The notes: generated by a model from the letters alone, not told the origin. A stretch of 41,833 nt of DNA from JBMNOU01 sp050943215 (GCA_050943215.1 JBMNOU010000008.1:1-41833); one strand, 5' to 3'. Counted from the first letter of the stretch, positions 33,509 to 41,827 are shown. A program made the numbers and translations.

Positions 33509-34413
33509 ATGCAGAACTCTTCTCCAATTGCCGTTTTTGCATCCTGTGTACTGAAACCCAGCAATACCGGATGCCTCAGCGTGCCATTTTGCGTCCATTC
33601 GGCAAACCGCACCCAGCATGTCAAAGTGGGCCGTACCCACACAATATCTTTTTGCCGGTTCAAACATTCACGCTGCATATATTCTGCCAATAGCGTCCAA
33701 TCACTTTGTCTTAGTCCCGAGGAAGCCTCTCCTACCCCCGTCAGCGCCCCATCACGGTAAACACCGAGTACAAGCGATGCCGGAACCGCGTTTTTTAGTT
33801 GTATGCCCACCACAACGCAGAGCAGCTTTTTAGCCGTCTTGGTCTTGTACCAATCGGTATGTTTCTTTCCCGGCAAATAACTGCTACTTATCCTTTTTGA
33901 AACAATACCCTCCATATTCTTCTGCCGCATCAGCGAAAACAGCGCTTGTCCATCCTCAAAACTATCGGCAGGAGCAGCAAAATAATTGCCTACAAAGTAT
34001 GATTTTAATATCTCCTGCCTTTCCTTAAGCGGCAGACTGCGCTTATCCTCCTTATTTAAAAACAAAAGATCAAACACAATGTACCGAATGGGATACAGCG
34101 CGGCCATCTGCTTGACGCCCATACTGCTCCGGGTACGGTTTCGCCGCAATGCATGATAGAACGAGGGTTTCCCGTCCGCAAACACCACGATTTCTCCATC
34201 CAAAACCGCCTGCCTGGCAAGTATTAGCTGTGGCAGTTCGCCCATCTCCGGGTAGCTCGCTGTGCATTCAAATCCCTTCTTCGTATAGATAGTTACGTTG
34301 CCGTTATCGACGTTCGCGATACCCCTAATGCCATCCCATTTGATTTGATGAATAAACCCATCTTCTCTGACTACTTGCGGAGTGCTGATTGGTTCCATGC
34401 ATATTATATCCAT
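33505..34413 (-). CDS. ATP-dependent DNA ligase of LigD type
   Basis: A 302-residue ATP-dependent ligase. The nucleotidyl lysine is in motif I, KWDGIR. Further motifs are LDGEIV, the FDLLFL region, EGIVSKR (motif IV) and WYKTK (motif V), followed by an OB-fold domain. It corresponds to the ligase part of LigD, with no polymerase or 3'-phosphoesterase domain attached. It starts directly after the ku stop codon; a second ATG six codons in is possible. It would seal double-strand breaks. Confidence 0.93.
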   Translation of the reverse strand: MDIICMEPISTPQVVREDGFIHQIKWDGIRGIANVDNGNVTIYTKKGFECTASYPEMGELPQLILARQAVLDGEIVVFADGKPSFYHALRRNRTRSSMGVKQMAALYPIRYIVFDLLFLNKEDKRSLPLKERQEILKSYFVGNYFAAPADSFEDGQALFSLMRQKNMEGIVSKRISSSYLPGKKHTDWYKTKTAKKLLCVVVGIQLKNAVPASLVLGVYRDGALTGVGEASSGLRQSDWTLLAEYMQRECLNRQKDIVWVRPTLTCWVRFAEWTQNGTLRHPVLLGFSTQDAKTAIGEEFCI

Positions 34414-35226
34414 TTACTTAGCTTGCCTTTTGGGAGCCGCTTTCTTTTTTTCTGTTTTTTCGATGCTTGCCTTTAGCGCCTCCATTAGGTCAATAACATT
34501 AGTTTCAGGGCTTTCAGGCGGGGAAACTACTTCCTTCCCTTGTATTTTTGCTTCTATGATTTTGCGCAGAGCATCTCGGTATTCATCGGTGTACTTGGCC
34601 GGATCGAATGTTGCCGTCAGGTTGCCGATCAACTGTTTTGCAATATCCAGTTCTTTCGCATCCGTCTTTATATCTTTAGGCAGTGCGGGTATCTCGGAGA
34701 CGGGACGGATCTCATCCGGATAAAAGATTGTTTCCATAGTTACAACATCGCCGAATACTCTAAGTACGCATAGCGTTTGTTTGTTGCGTATGGTAACCTT
34801 AGCCACAGCAATTTTACCCGACTGGTGCATTGCTTCCCGCAAAAGATTATAAGCCTTTGCGCTCGACGAGATTTCGGGCTGTGGTGCGAGATAATATGTT
34901 TTATCGTAATAGATTGGATCGATTTCTGAAAGGCTGACAAAATCAACGATCTCTATCGTCCTTGACTGTACCTCAGTCTTTGCGGATTCGATATCCTCGT
35001 CGGAAACGATCACAAATTTTCCAGGCTCATACTCAAACCCTTTGACGATATCCTCAGGCGCAACCTCTTCGTTGCAAAGCGGACATATCTTTTTGTATTT
35101 GATCGGCGTATGGCATTTTTTATGGATAGATCGGAAACGAATATCTTTTTCTTCCGTTGCAGTAAACATTTTGATTGGTATATTGACAAGACCGAAACTG
35201 ATAGCCCCTTTAAACATCGTCTGCAC
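34414..35226 (-). CDS. ku: Ku protein, DNA end-binding
   Basis: A 270-residue bacterial Ku protein that forms a homodimer around broken DNA ends. Signatures are the N-terminal FKGAISFGLVNIPIKMF, a CH...C..C cluster (about residues 38-54) that may bind zinc, YYDKTYYLAPQ, and a lysine-rich C-terminal tail that would bind DNA and ligase. GTG at 35226 is preferred because GGAGG lies nine bases upstream; the ATG three codons later is the alternative. It is first in the order ku, ligase, polymerase, and a 14-bp palindrome lies just upstream. Confidence 0.95.
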   Translation of the reverse strand: MQTMFKGAISFGLVNIPIKMFTATEEKDIRFRSIHKKCHTPIKYKKICPLCNEEVAPEDIVKGFEYEPGKFVIVSDEDIESAKTEVQSRTIEIVDFVSLSEIDPIYYDKTYYLAPQPEISSSAKAYNLLREAMHQSGKIAVAKVTIRNKQTLCVLRVFGDVVTMETIFYPDEIRPVSEIPALPKDIKTDAKELDIAKQLIGNLTATFDPAKYTDEYRDALRKIIEAKIQGKEVVSPPESPETNVIDLMEALKASIEKTEKKKAAPKRQAK

Positions 35227-35240
35227 CGAAAGTTTCCTCC

Positions 35241-35254
35241 GTATCAATTGATAC
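35241..35254. promoter_or_regulatory. 14-bp perfect palindrome in the ku leader
   Basis: GTATCAATTGATAC is its own reverse complement. It sits immediately upstream of the ku ribosome binding site, between that and the upstream CATACTCT element (35279-35286, minus strand). It could be an operator for the end-joining operon, but the binding protein is unknown. Confidence 0.45.
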
Positions 35255-35381
35255 TGTTAATATCTCCAAATACTAGTTAGAGTATGCCTGCGAAGCTCTA
35301 TATTCTTTTGTTATCGTTTTCAAAGCTTTTGTCCGAATAAAAGTAAGCTATGCGGCAGATGATATTTATGGAGGTTTTTAT

Positions 35382-35606
35382 ATGGATCACGCTACGCTCA
35401 ACGAGCTTTTAAAAGATAATATAAAAGCGAAAGATTATTTTGACTCGCTGCATCCTATCGTCCAATTCAAGTTGCGTGGACAGGCAAATAAAATCGCGAC
35501 AATAGAGGATCTATATGCCTTTTCGAATAACGCCATGACCGAATCTCTGCGTGAATTTAACGGTATCTATCAGGATGGTGACAAGTATCCTGACGGAATG
35601 GAATAA
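35382..35606 (+). CDS. 74-residue protein of unknown function
   Basis: I do not recognise a named family. The protein is soluble and mildly acidic, with a predicted helical middle and an acidic C-terminal tail (GDKYPDGME). It has no signal peptide, membrane segment or Cys residues. It is supported by an excellent ribosome binding site (GGAGG seven bases before the ATG). It is divergent from ku. A GAATA, 18 bases and GATGATA (35335-35364) resembles a forespore sigma-G promoter with one mismatch in the -10, so a sporulation role is possible but only inferred. Confidence 0.75.
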   Translation: MDHATLNELLKDNIKAKDYFDSLHPIVQFKLRGQANKIATIEDLYAFSNNAMTESLREFNGIYQDGDKYPDGME

Positions 35607-35787
35607 TGTCTAACATCAAGTGCCATCTGGCAATTAAACTGCTGCGGTTTCTCTATCGTATACAGCTGTCTCATCAGCCAAAATTCAGATGTTTTAAGTT
35701 CCAAACAGAAAAAGGATCAAAGTTTATGTTTACAGCTGGAACTTTCTCCCCATCTATTCGTCTTAGAATCAAAAGGAGAGGATAACA

Positions 35788-36183
35788 ATGAAAAAAATTA
35801 TGGTATTAGTTCTGGCAGTATCTTTTATCGTAATGATTGCGGTTGGGTGTACGGCAACCGCAGGACAAAAAGTCTACGGAAAAGATGATACGGATATCTC
35901 GGTTGATACCGGACAAAGTTTCACGATCAAACTTGAAGAGAATCCAACGACCGGATACCAATGGTCGGTCTCTATCAGCGATGAAAGCATCGTTAAGCTG
36001 GAAAATGATTATTATAAACAGGAACCAACAGATAAACAACTCGTTGGAGCGGGTGGTTACAGGATGCTAACGTTTAAAGGGCTAAAGCAGGGCAATGCCA
36101 CCATAACACTCATATATGAACGCAGCTTTGAAGAACATTCAGCCATTGAGACAATCGTTTATAATGTAACGGTAAATGAATAA
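35788..36183 (+). CDS. chagasin-like (I42) cysteine protease inhibitor, lipoprotein
   Basis: A 131-residue exported protein. A hydrophobic signal ends in a lipobox-like AVGC (Cys21), so it is probably membrane-anchored by lipid. The mature part has the chagasin/amoebiasin hallmarks: NPTTGYQW, the GAGGYRMLTFK stretch and a later YERSFE in place of the usual RPW-type loop. Such inhibitors block papain-like cysteine peptidases by inserting three loops into the active site. No papain-like gene is in this window. The ATG follows GGAGAGG. It is monocistronic, with a strong terminator downstream. Confidence 0.85.
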   Translation: MKKIMVLVLAVSFIVMIAVGCTATAGQKVYGKDDTDISVDTGQSFTIKLEENPTTGYQWSVSISDESIVKLENDYYKQEPTDKQLVGAGGYRMLTFKGLKQGNATITLIYERSFEEHSAIETIVYNVTVNE

Positions 36184-36205
36184 AGAAATTTCTATGCAAT
36201 GATAG

Positions 36206-36236
36206 AAAAGCTTGCGGTTTTTCGCAAGCTTTTTTT
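36206..36236 (+). terminator. terminator of the chagasin-like gene
   Basis: AAAAGCTTGCG and CGCAAGCTTTT pair as a perfect 11-bp stem with a six-base loop, followed by further T residues. Confidence 0.92.
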
Positions 36237-36325
36237 GTGCACACTTTTTTTATAAGTGCCTTAAATCAAAGGACATATATACGGCTTTGCACCGAATATG
36301 CTTACAGTAAGGGAGGATAGGCGAT

Positions 36326-37006
36326 ATGGACGGTATGGTGCAAGTTCAAAACCGGATTCTTAAGGCAGATATGTATTACAAGAATTCGCTGGTGCTTCAA
36401 TACAAAATACAGCATCCTTGGTTTGAGTCGATTCCTTTCTTTCAATCCGTAATCAGAATGAATCAGTATTATACTGCAAAGTCAGCTGATTATCAGCAGT
36501 ATTGCAGACAAGAATTATATCTATCTGCAGCCGAACAGTATGACTATTCAGTTAAAAACAATTTTCCGGTCAGGGTGTTCGAAGCAGTGCAAAACTATAC
36601 CATAACATATAATCAAGACTGCGCTGTTAGCCTATATTTTGATAAGTATCAATATACAGGCGGGGCACACGGCAGCACTATACGTTATTCCGACACCTGG
36701 AACCTTAAAAGCGGGGTAAGGATTATGCTAAAACAGCTGTTTTCCAGTGCGATACCTTACAGAACGTATATCATTAATGCGATCAATCACCAGATTGCTG
36801 CACAAATTAGTCAGGGTGATAACATATATTTTGACGACTACGAAAAAAGCGTGGTTAATTATTTTAACCCTGACAGTTACTATCTGACAGAGGAAGGCAT
36901 CGTCATTTATTTTCAGCAATACGAAATAGCCCCTTACGCAAGCGGCCTTCCCGAATTTAAGATCCCTTATTTAATCGGCGCTGTTACTCAGCCTTATTGC
37001 TGCTAA
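36326..37006 (+). CDS. DUF3298/DUF4163-type protein
   Basis: A 226-residue protein with the features of the DUF4163-DUF3298 arrangement found in RsiV-type proteins: an N-terminal beta-rich region, the central YTGGAHGST motif (about 112-120), LKSGVRIMLKQLF, and a C-terminal EEGIVIYFQQYEIAPYASG. RsiV itself is a lysozyme-binding anti-sigma factor, but no sigma factor, membrane segment or signal peptide is visible here. It may be cytoplasmic or spore-associated. It ends in two cysteines. GGGAGG lies nine bases before the ATG. Confidence 0.8.
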   Translation: MDGMVQVQNRILKADMYYKNSLVLQYKIQHPWFESIPFFQSVIRMNQYYTAKSADYQQYCRQELYLSAAEQYDYSVKNNFPVRVFEAVQNYTITYNQDCAVSLYFDKYQYTGGAHGSTIRYSDTWNLKSGVRIMLKQLFSSAIPYRTYIINAINHQIAAQISQGDNIYFDDYEKSVVNYFNPDSYYLTEEGIVIYFQQYEIAPYASGLPEFKIPYLIGAVTQPYCC

Positions 37007-37032
37007 ACCGTCACTAAAAAGGCAGTGACGGT
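37007..37032. terminator. hairpin between convergent genes, weak terminator
   Basis: ACCGTCACT and AGTGACGGT form a perfect 9-bp stem with an 8-base loop, right after the DUF3298 stop and between convergent genes. There is no long T run on either strand, so termination efficiency is uncertain. Confidence 0.5.
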
Positions 37033-37078
37033 CAAATGAATGCATAGGTAATTATTATCATATCCTTTGGTTATTGTG

Positions 37079-38026
37079 TCATATATGCCGAAAAAGCTTA
37101 ACGTAATCGATCACCATACTGCAAGGAAACACTGTGTCATTGCTCGGGGACCCCGGCCAGTTGCCCCCGATTGCCAGCGTAAAAATGATATACATATCTA
37201 CCGAGGGCACACCTTTGTTCGTCTCAAAGAACAATGTATCGTCGATGTACCACTTTAATGTATCCTCGTCCCATTCGAGTACATAAACATGAAATTCTTC
37301 CGGAGTATCGTTTGCCGTGGTGCCAAATGCTCTACACATTTTTCCTTTATTCATGTAGTGATTTACACCATAAAAGATAGTGGGCTGATTCCCGATCATC
37401 TCCATTATATCGATTTCGTTATCTCCATTTTGTGACAATATCCAAAACGCCGGAAACACGCCCCTTCCAGTGGGAAGTTTCATTCTTGCCTCAATCTTTC
37501 CATAACAGAACAATAGCTTATCCCTTGTCTCAACCATTCCGGACGTATACTCTTTTCCGTCTTTGTCTTCCTTCTTTGCTGTTAAATAAAGAAAACCATC
37601 CTTAACATACGAATTGTTTGGCGTATAATACTGAAGCTCATTATTATAGTTATCTTTACGGTCAACGTTTATCCATTTCTTCATGTCCAAGCTTGGTTCG
37701 TCAAACTCGTCCACCCATATAAGCTCCCAATCTCCCTGTATCACTGCCGGTTGCGTTTCCATAGGCTCATCAGTTTGGCCGAATAAAGCCTGTGTCTGCT
37801 CTGTTTTCCCAGGCAAAGCTTGCAATTGATCTGATTGACGAGTGGCTTTGGGCTTTTTGGATTGCGATATTTTAGAATTGCCAGAAACAGCAACATCTGC
37901 CGCGGTTTGCTCATCGTCTCTATATTTCGGAGAAAAATACTCGTTACCTAAATCTAAGCCCACAATATAGAAATAAAAACTGGCAACGATTAAAAGAGCG
38001 ATAATTATTAATACTAATTGTTTCAT
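37079..38026 (-). CDS. GH16 family beta-glucanase, membrane-anchored or secreted
   Basis: A 315-residue glycoside hydrolase. Residues 4-23 are a hydrophobic anchor or signal, and about 25-98 are a low-complexity linker. The catalytic domain (about 99-315) starts WELIWVDEFDEPSLD and carries the GH16 active-site motif EIDIME, with nucleophile Glu204 and acid/base Glu209. GRGVFPAFWIL, WYIDDTLFF and GGNWPG fit laminarinase- or lichenase-type enzymes. Exact polysaccharide specificity cannot be read. The ATG follows GAGGAAAG. Confidence 0.92.
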   Translation of the reverse strand: MKQLVLIIIALLIVASFYFYIVGLDLGNEYFSPKYRDDEQTAADVAVSGNSKISQSKKPKATRQSDQLQALPGKTEQTQALFGQTDEPMETQPAVIQGDWELIWVDEFDEPSLDMKKWINVDRKDNYNNELQYYTPNNSYVKDGFLYLTAKKEDKDGKEYTSGMVETRDKLLFCYGKIEARMKLPTGRGVFPAFWILSQNGDNEIDIMEMIGNQPTIFYGVNHYMNKGKMCRAFGTTANDTPEEFHVYVLEWDEDTLKWYIDDTLFFETNKGVPSVDMYIIFTLAIGGNWPGSPSNDTVFPCSMVIDYVKLFRHI

Positions 38027-38175
38027 TTGTAACTTTCCTCACTCTCTTATTCTATGCATATCTATATGTGAGTCATGATTAAAAAATGCTTTGATTAAAC
38101 AAATTGAGCATTTAATATGTAACCTTATGAAATAAAACATAGTTTATTTGTAATGAATAGCTGGATGAGAATCCT
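38027..38175. other. AT-rich gap upstream of the GH16 gene
   Basis: This is AT-rich, with several possible -10 elements on the minus strand (for example TAGAAT near 38051-38056) but no convincing -35 partner and no terminator after the phosphoesterase gene. Confidence 0.35.
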
Positions 38176-39078
38176 TTATTCATCCGCTGTACTAAAATAA
38201 CCGGATAACCTGACGGGGCCTGCAAGAATTTCTCTGCCAATATACAGCGTACCGTCGTCCTTTGTTTTAACACACCATTTAACAAGCATGATTTCTTTGC
38301 ATGAAATCTCTATGGCTGTGATGCAGCGGGGGTGAACACAGCTCCCGGCATTAAAGTAGCGCGGCATGCCTAAGTCTGGAAACACAGGCCGGTGCGTATG
38401 GCCTGCTATTAATATCAGATTTTTATCAGCTACCCATGAAGATAGCTTTTCTTCTACCAGCTTTTTTTTATCATAGTTTTTAGCAGTGCTCGTGGGATCG
38501 TTTACCCCGAAAATCTCCAGAGGTCTCCATAAGAATTTAACTAAAAATTTAGACAACCTCCACATAGCACAGTTAAAAAAATCCACTTGATGACCATGTA
38601 TTAAAAAAATCCCATTTTTTCGTGCTACGTAAGATAAAACGAGCCCTTCATAAATTTGGGTATCCTCGAACAATGGGAAGTATTGTTTAAATCGAGTGTC
38701 AAAATAGCGGAACATATTTTCTTTGACATAGATCCGGTTCTTCTTTGCCATATCGTGGTTGCCATAAATAAAATAAAGCCTTTTTTGTTTATGAAACTGC
38801 GATAAAATATAAAAAATATCTTTATGGGCGTTTATTATTTCGGAAATCTCATTGTTTTCCCAAAGCTCATCCCCGTCACCCAATTCAATATATATAAATT
38901 CCTGCTTATAATAATAATTTAGCGCAGCCAAATAGCTGTTTTGATTTTTAGAGAACGTATCAGCCCAGCTTCCATCTCCGCGATGACAATCGCTCATTAA
39001 AACGATCTTTGAATTGTTGTCAAATGAAACTCTTTTTGCAGATTCATATATTCTGTTTATCCGCTTTATGCCATACAT
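38176..39078 (-). CDS. calcineurin-like metallophosphoesterase
   Basis: A 300-residue two-metal phosphoesterase. All family blocks are present: SDCHRGD, GDGDELW, GNHDM, HGHQVDF and AGHTHRP. The order and an insert with aromatic residues resemble the UDP-2,3-diacylglucosamine hydrolase (LpxH-like) group found also in Gram-positives, where lipid A is not made and the substrate is unknown. It has no signal peptide. It starts with ATG 20 bases after the DUF4474-like gene, so the two are probably cotranscribed. Confidence 0.88.
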   Translation of the reverse strand: MYGIKRINRIYESAKRVSFDNNSKIVLMSDCHRGDGSWADTFSKNQNSYLAALNYYYKQEFIYIELGDGDELWENNEISEIINAHKDIFYILSQFHKQKRLYFIYGNHDMAKKNRIYVKENMFRYFDTRFKQYFPLFEDTQIYEGLVLSYVARKNGIFLIHGHQVDFFNCAMWRLSKFLVKFLWRPLEIFGVNDPTSTAKNYDKKKLVEEKLSSWVADKNLILIAGHTHRPVFPDLGMPRYFNAGSCVHPRCITAIEISCKEIMLVKWCVKTKDDGTLYIGREILAGPVRLSGYFSTADE

Positions 39079-39098
39079 ACTTTATAAGTCCTTTGCTA

Positions 39099-40124
39099 TC
39101 AATGCACAAAACCTCTTAATGCTTCAAATTTCCTAAATATTTCCTTTGATTTTCCGATATTTATTATCATTTGATATAGATTCGGTGCACTGGCTCGAAC
39201 CGCGTTTAGTTTATCTTGCATGCTAGCATACTCTTTGGTAATATCCTGATATCGTTCACATAAGTACCGATTTTTCACTTGGGCTACATGCTCGATCATG
39301 TGTGTTCTTGATGCAGGCTGTGCAACATGGGTTCGATCATATACTAAACGAACCGTATTTCCAATGTGTTTGATTTCAGAATCCGCATATCCAACTTTTT
39401 TAAGTCCGGTAATAAAAGCTTTTTTCATTTCTCCGTTTTTTAATGTAATGCTTATTTTCATCGTTAAATCGGATGGTTCGGAAAATTCGCCAAGTAAAAA
39501 ACCCGTGAGCCACCAATGTTTATCCGACCTTTCAAAAAGCGTCTTGCCGTTTTTTAAGAATACAAATGACATATGCAAAAGATCTTCGTCAGCCGCGCAA
39601 TCATAAAAAGTCCCCTTAAACATTCCGGGGATATCAAGGTCGCCGTTTTGTGCCATATACACACCGACTTCACCTCCGGTGGTTAACCCATACTGACCTT
39701 TCCAGAATTCAATCAGCCATCTTTTTTTGTCATATTCAAAAGAAATCGGCTCACAATCAACAATCATGCTCATTGGCGCTGCCGCTTCATCATAAAGCCA
39801 ACAATAGCCATAGTCCCTTTGCCATGCGTCTAGTTTCGAATAAAAAATGTCCTGCTTTTGATCGTAAAGATACCCGGCGTCCATAATCAGCTGTTCTATC
39901 TCTTTTGCATCTTTTGCAGTTATATTGCTTACAGGTAAAACCGTACCAACATGATCCGTTTTATCTAAGAACCGTTTAGAAAACGGCAATACTTTTTTCA
40001 CGACGATCAAAACTACAAACAGGATAAAAAGAGCCGCAAACAAAATATAAGTTATCTCATCTCCAGAATTGGTTGTTTCGTTTAAACCAAAAGAAGCTGC
40101 TTTTAAATAAAAAGAATTGAACAT
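39099..40124 (-). CDS. single-pass membrane protein with DUF4474-like domain
   Basis: A 341-residue protein with one membrane segment (about 24-42, LFAALFILFVVLIVV) and a conserved region (about 80-215) with GYLYDQKQDIFYSKLDAWQRDYGY and WLIEFWKGQYGLTTGGEVGVY, a pattern I associate with DUF4474. The family has no known function; the Trp-rich, Gly-rich core suggests ligand binding. A charged, partly helical C-terminus follows. Start ATG lies after a T-rich stretch with AGGGTGG upstream. Probably cotranscribed with the phosphoesterase gene. Confidence 0.75.
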   Translation of the reverse strand: MFNSFYLKAASFGLNETTNSGDEITYILFAALFILFVVLIVVKKVLPFSKRFLDKTDHVGTVLPVSNITAKDAKEIEQLIMDAGYLYDQKQDIFYSKLDAWQRDYGYCWLYDEAAAPMSMIVDCEPISFEYDKKRWLIEFWKGQYGLTTGGEVGVYMAQNGDLDIPGMFKGTFYDCAADEDLLHMSFVFLKNGKTLFERSDKHWWLTGFLLGEFSEPSDLTMKISITLKNGEMKKAFITGLKKVGYADSEIKHIGNTVRLVYDRTHVAQPASRTHMIEHVAQVKNRYLCERYQDITKEYASMQDKLNAVRASAPNLYQMIINIGKSKEIFRKFEALRGFVH

Positions 40125-40197
40125 CGTGTACCACCCTAAGATTTCTATACACTATCATATTCAAAACACAGATTTTTGTTATTGCCGCTTAAACGCA

Positions 40198-40224
40198 AAG
40201 ACACGCCCGTTATAGGCGTGTCTT
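40198..40224 (-). terminator. terminator of the PadR-HAAS operon
   Basis: AAGACACGCC and GGCGTGTCTT form a perfect 10-bp stem with a 7-base loop. On the minus strand it is followed by T residues only briefly (TTTGCG). It lies about 27 bases after the HAAS gene stop. Confidence 0.7.
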
Positions 40225-40250
40225 GTTAAACAACCGTCGAGTAAAAGTGC

Positions 40251-41255
40251 TTATATTTTATAACGGAAAGCACGTATAATTGTAGTGGCCGTATCGATAA
40301 CAAACCCGAATATTACAAGCACAGTCAAAACTTTAGGCGCAGCATACCATAAACTTGCGGCCGTAGAACTTGCGGCCCACTTAATTCCATAGCAGGTATG
40401 TAGCGAGGTCATAAAATTGGCATTCCATATGGCTGGAGGCGCAAAAATACATATAAATAAGATCAATGCAGAGATATTAAGCGCTGTAACTGCTATTGCA
40501 AGCCGAACCGAATAATGCCCGGATACCAGCCTAAAAATCTCTTTCAATATACCAAGACAAAGCATCACATTGATTAGCGGCAGCATGCTCTTTAGCGTAG
40601 TCAAGTTAAATATGGGTATAGCCGTTTTACCTGCAAAGGCGCCCATTAGCCATGGCGCCGTGTTAAAAATGATTATTACTACGATAACGAATACGATACC
40701 AACAATTGGCTCGCTTCGTTTTATTATGATATTTTTAGCGGGCACAGGCGGAAGATCGTCCGGCTTCCATTGTCCTTTTAAACCTTTATTTTTAAAGATA
40801 AACCGCTCTAATAGCACGAATACAATAGTGACAAAAGCAAATGCCTGAACCAAAGCGGACAGCACCGTCGCAATAAAAACCGCAAATGTGCCCCCAATGT
40901 TTTGCGGATGGTTAACAGTAAATCCAATAATCTGCGCGATGATTGTTCCAAACACTGTTGCAGCAAGTACAATCTTCAAAACAAGAATATATATATCAAA
41001 GTAGTCCGGCCCAATCAGATAGCGCTTAGATTGCGTATACTTTGATGCAAGTTCGGCCGGCCGTCCCAGATCGATCAGGACTGCTCCAATATCCTGCTGT
41101 GTAGGTAATGTACCACTTGTTTTATCAGACAGCATATCGTCGATCAGGCTGCGAAGTTCCTTCTCGATATCTGACCGTTTGGCAGCCGGAAGACGCCTGA
41201 TGACATCAAATATATACCTATTGATTAAATCAGAATTCTTATCGGTTTTTTCCAT
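40251..41255 (-). CDS. HAAS-domain (DUF1700-like) integral membrane protein
   Basis: A 334-residue protein. The N-terminal cytoplasmic region (about 1-80, with LPAAKRSDIEKELRSLIDDML and IGAVLIDLGRPAELASKY) is the HAAS signalling domain. About six membrane segments follow (near 92-112, 122-150, 178-198, 215-235, 250-270 and 305-325). HAAS proteins are usually encoded after a PadR regulator and thought to act with it in membrane or antibiotic stress. The start overlaps the PadR stop as TAATG, so the two are coupled. Confidence 0.85.
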   Translation of the reverse strand: MEKTDKNSDLINRYIFDVIRRLPAAKRSDIEKELRSLIDDMLSDKTSGTLPTQQDIGAVLIDLGRPAELASKYTQSKRYLIGPDYFDIYILVLKIVLAATVFGTIIAQIIGFTVNHPQNIGGTFAVFIATVLSALVQAFAFVTIVFVLLERFIFKNKGLKGQWKPDDLPPVPAKNIIIKRSEPIVGIVFVIVVIIIFNTAPWLMGAFAGKTAIPIFNLTTLKSMLPLINVMLCLGILKEIFRLVSGHYSVRLAIAVTALNISALILFICIFAPPAIWNANFMTSLHTCYGIKWAASSTAASLWYAAPKVLTVLVIFGFVIDTATTIIRAFRYKI

Positions 41256-41596
41256 TACTGCTCCTCATTAATTAATTGATTAATAGTGTCATTCATATCG
41301 CACCATTCGCTGCATAGAAAACCATAAATCATCTTGCCAGTATCATTTAGTTCATAATACTTTCGCGGTTTCGAGCCTGTCGTTTTCCATTCACTCTTTA
41401 GCAAATCCTGATCTTCCAGCCGTCGAAGTAGTGGGTACAACGTCCCCGGCTCTATCCGAACGCCCTTTTGTTCCAGCAGTTCAACAAGCCCATACCCGTA
41501 TTTAGGGCCTTTAAGCTGGCTTAAAACACATAGAGTCATCGCGCCGCGACGGAGCTCAAGCTGCAAGTTTTTTACGATTTCCTCTATTTCGCTCAA
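41255..41596 (-). CDS. PadR-family transcriptional regulator
   Basis: A 113-residue regulator of the PadR-s1 type. The winged helix has GAMTLCVLSQL, GPKYGYGLVELLEQKGV, EPGTLYPLLRRLEDQDLL and PRKYYELNDTGK, followed by a short C-terminal helix for dimerisation. It starts at a TTG seven bases after GAGGTG. Proteins of this kind repress their own operon; the leader contains ATGT-ACG-ACAT inside the promoter spacer as a possible site. Confidence 0.93.
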   Translation of the reverse strand: MSEIEEIVKNLQLELRRGAMTLCVLSQLKGPKYGYGLVELLEQKGVRIEPGTLYPLLRRLEDQDLLKSEWKTTGSKPRKYYELNDTGKMIYGFLCSEWCDMNDTINQLINEEQ

Positions 41597-41615
41597 TCTT
41601 TAACACCTCAGGTAT

Positions 41616-41645
41616 ATTATACTGTATGTCGTACATTATTGTAAA
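41616..41645 (-). promoter_or_regulatory. promoter of the PadR-HAAS operon
   Basis: On the minus strand TTTACA (41640-41645), an 18-base spacer and a perfect TATAAT (41616-41621). The spacer contains ATGTACGACAT, a near-palindrome that could be the PadR operator. Confidence 0.7.
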
Positions 41646-41827
41646 TCTAAAATTATAAGTTTTTCAATATCATTAATATAATTGGATGCCCTCTTCCCTT
41701 AATAGTCAGAATAGACTAAATGTTTTGTAATTTATATTAAAGTTCAGTCAATATTTATTTCTATACTGCATATCATAGTTTTATGCACAACAAATATAGA
41801 ATCAAAAAGATAATAGGAGACAGAAAA

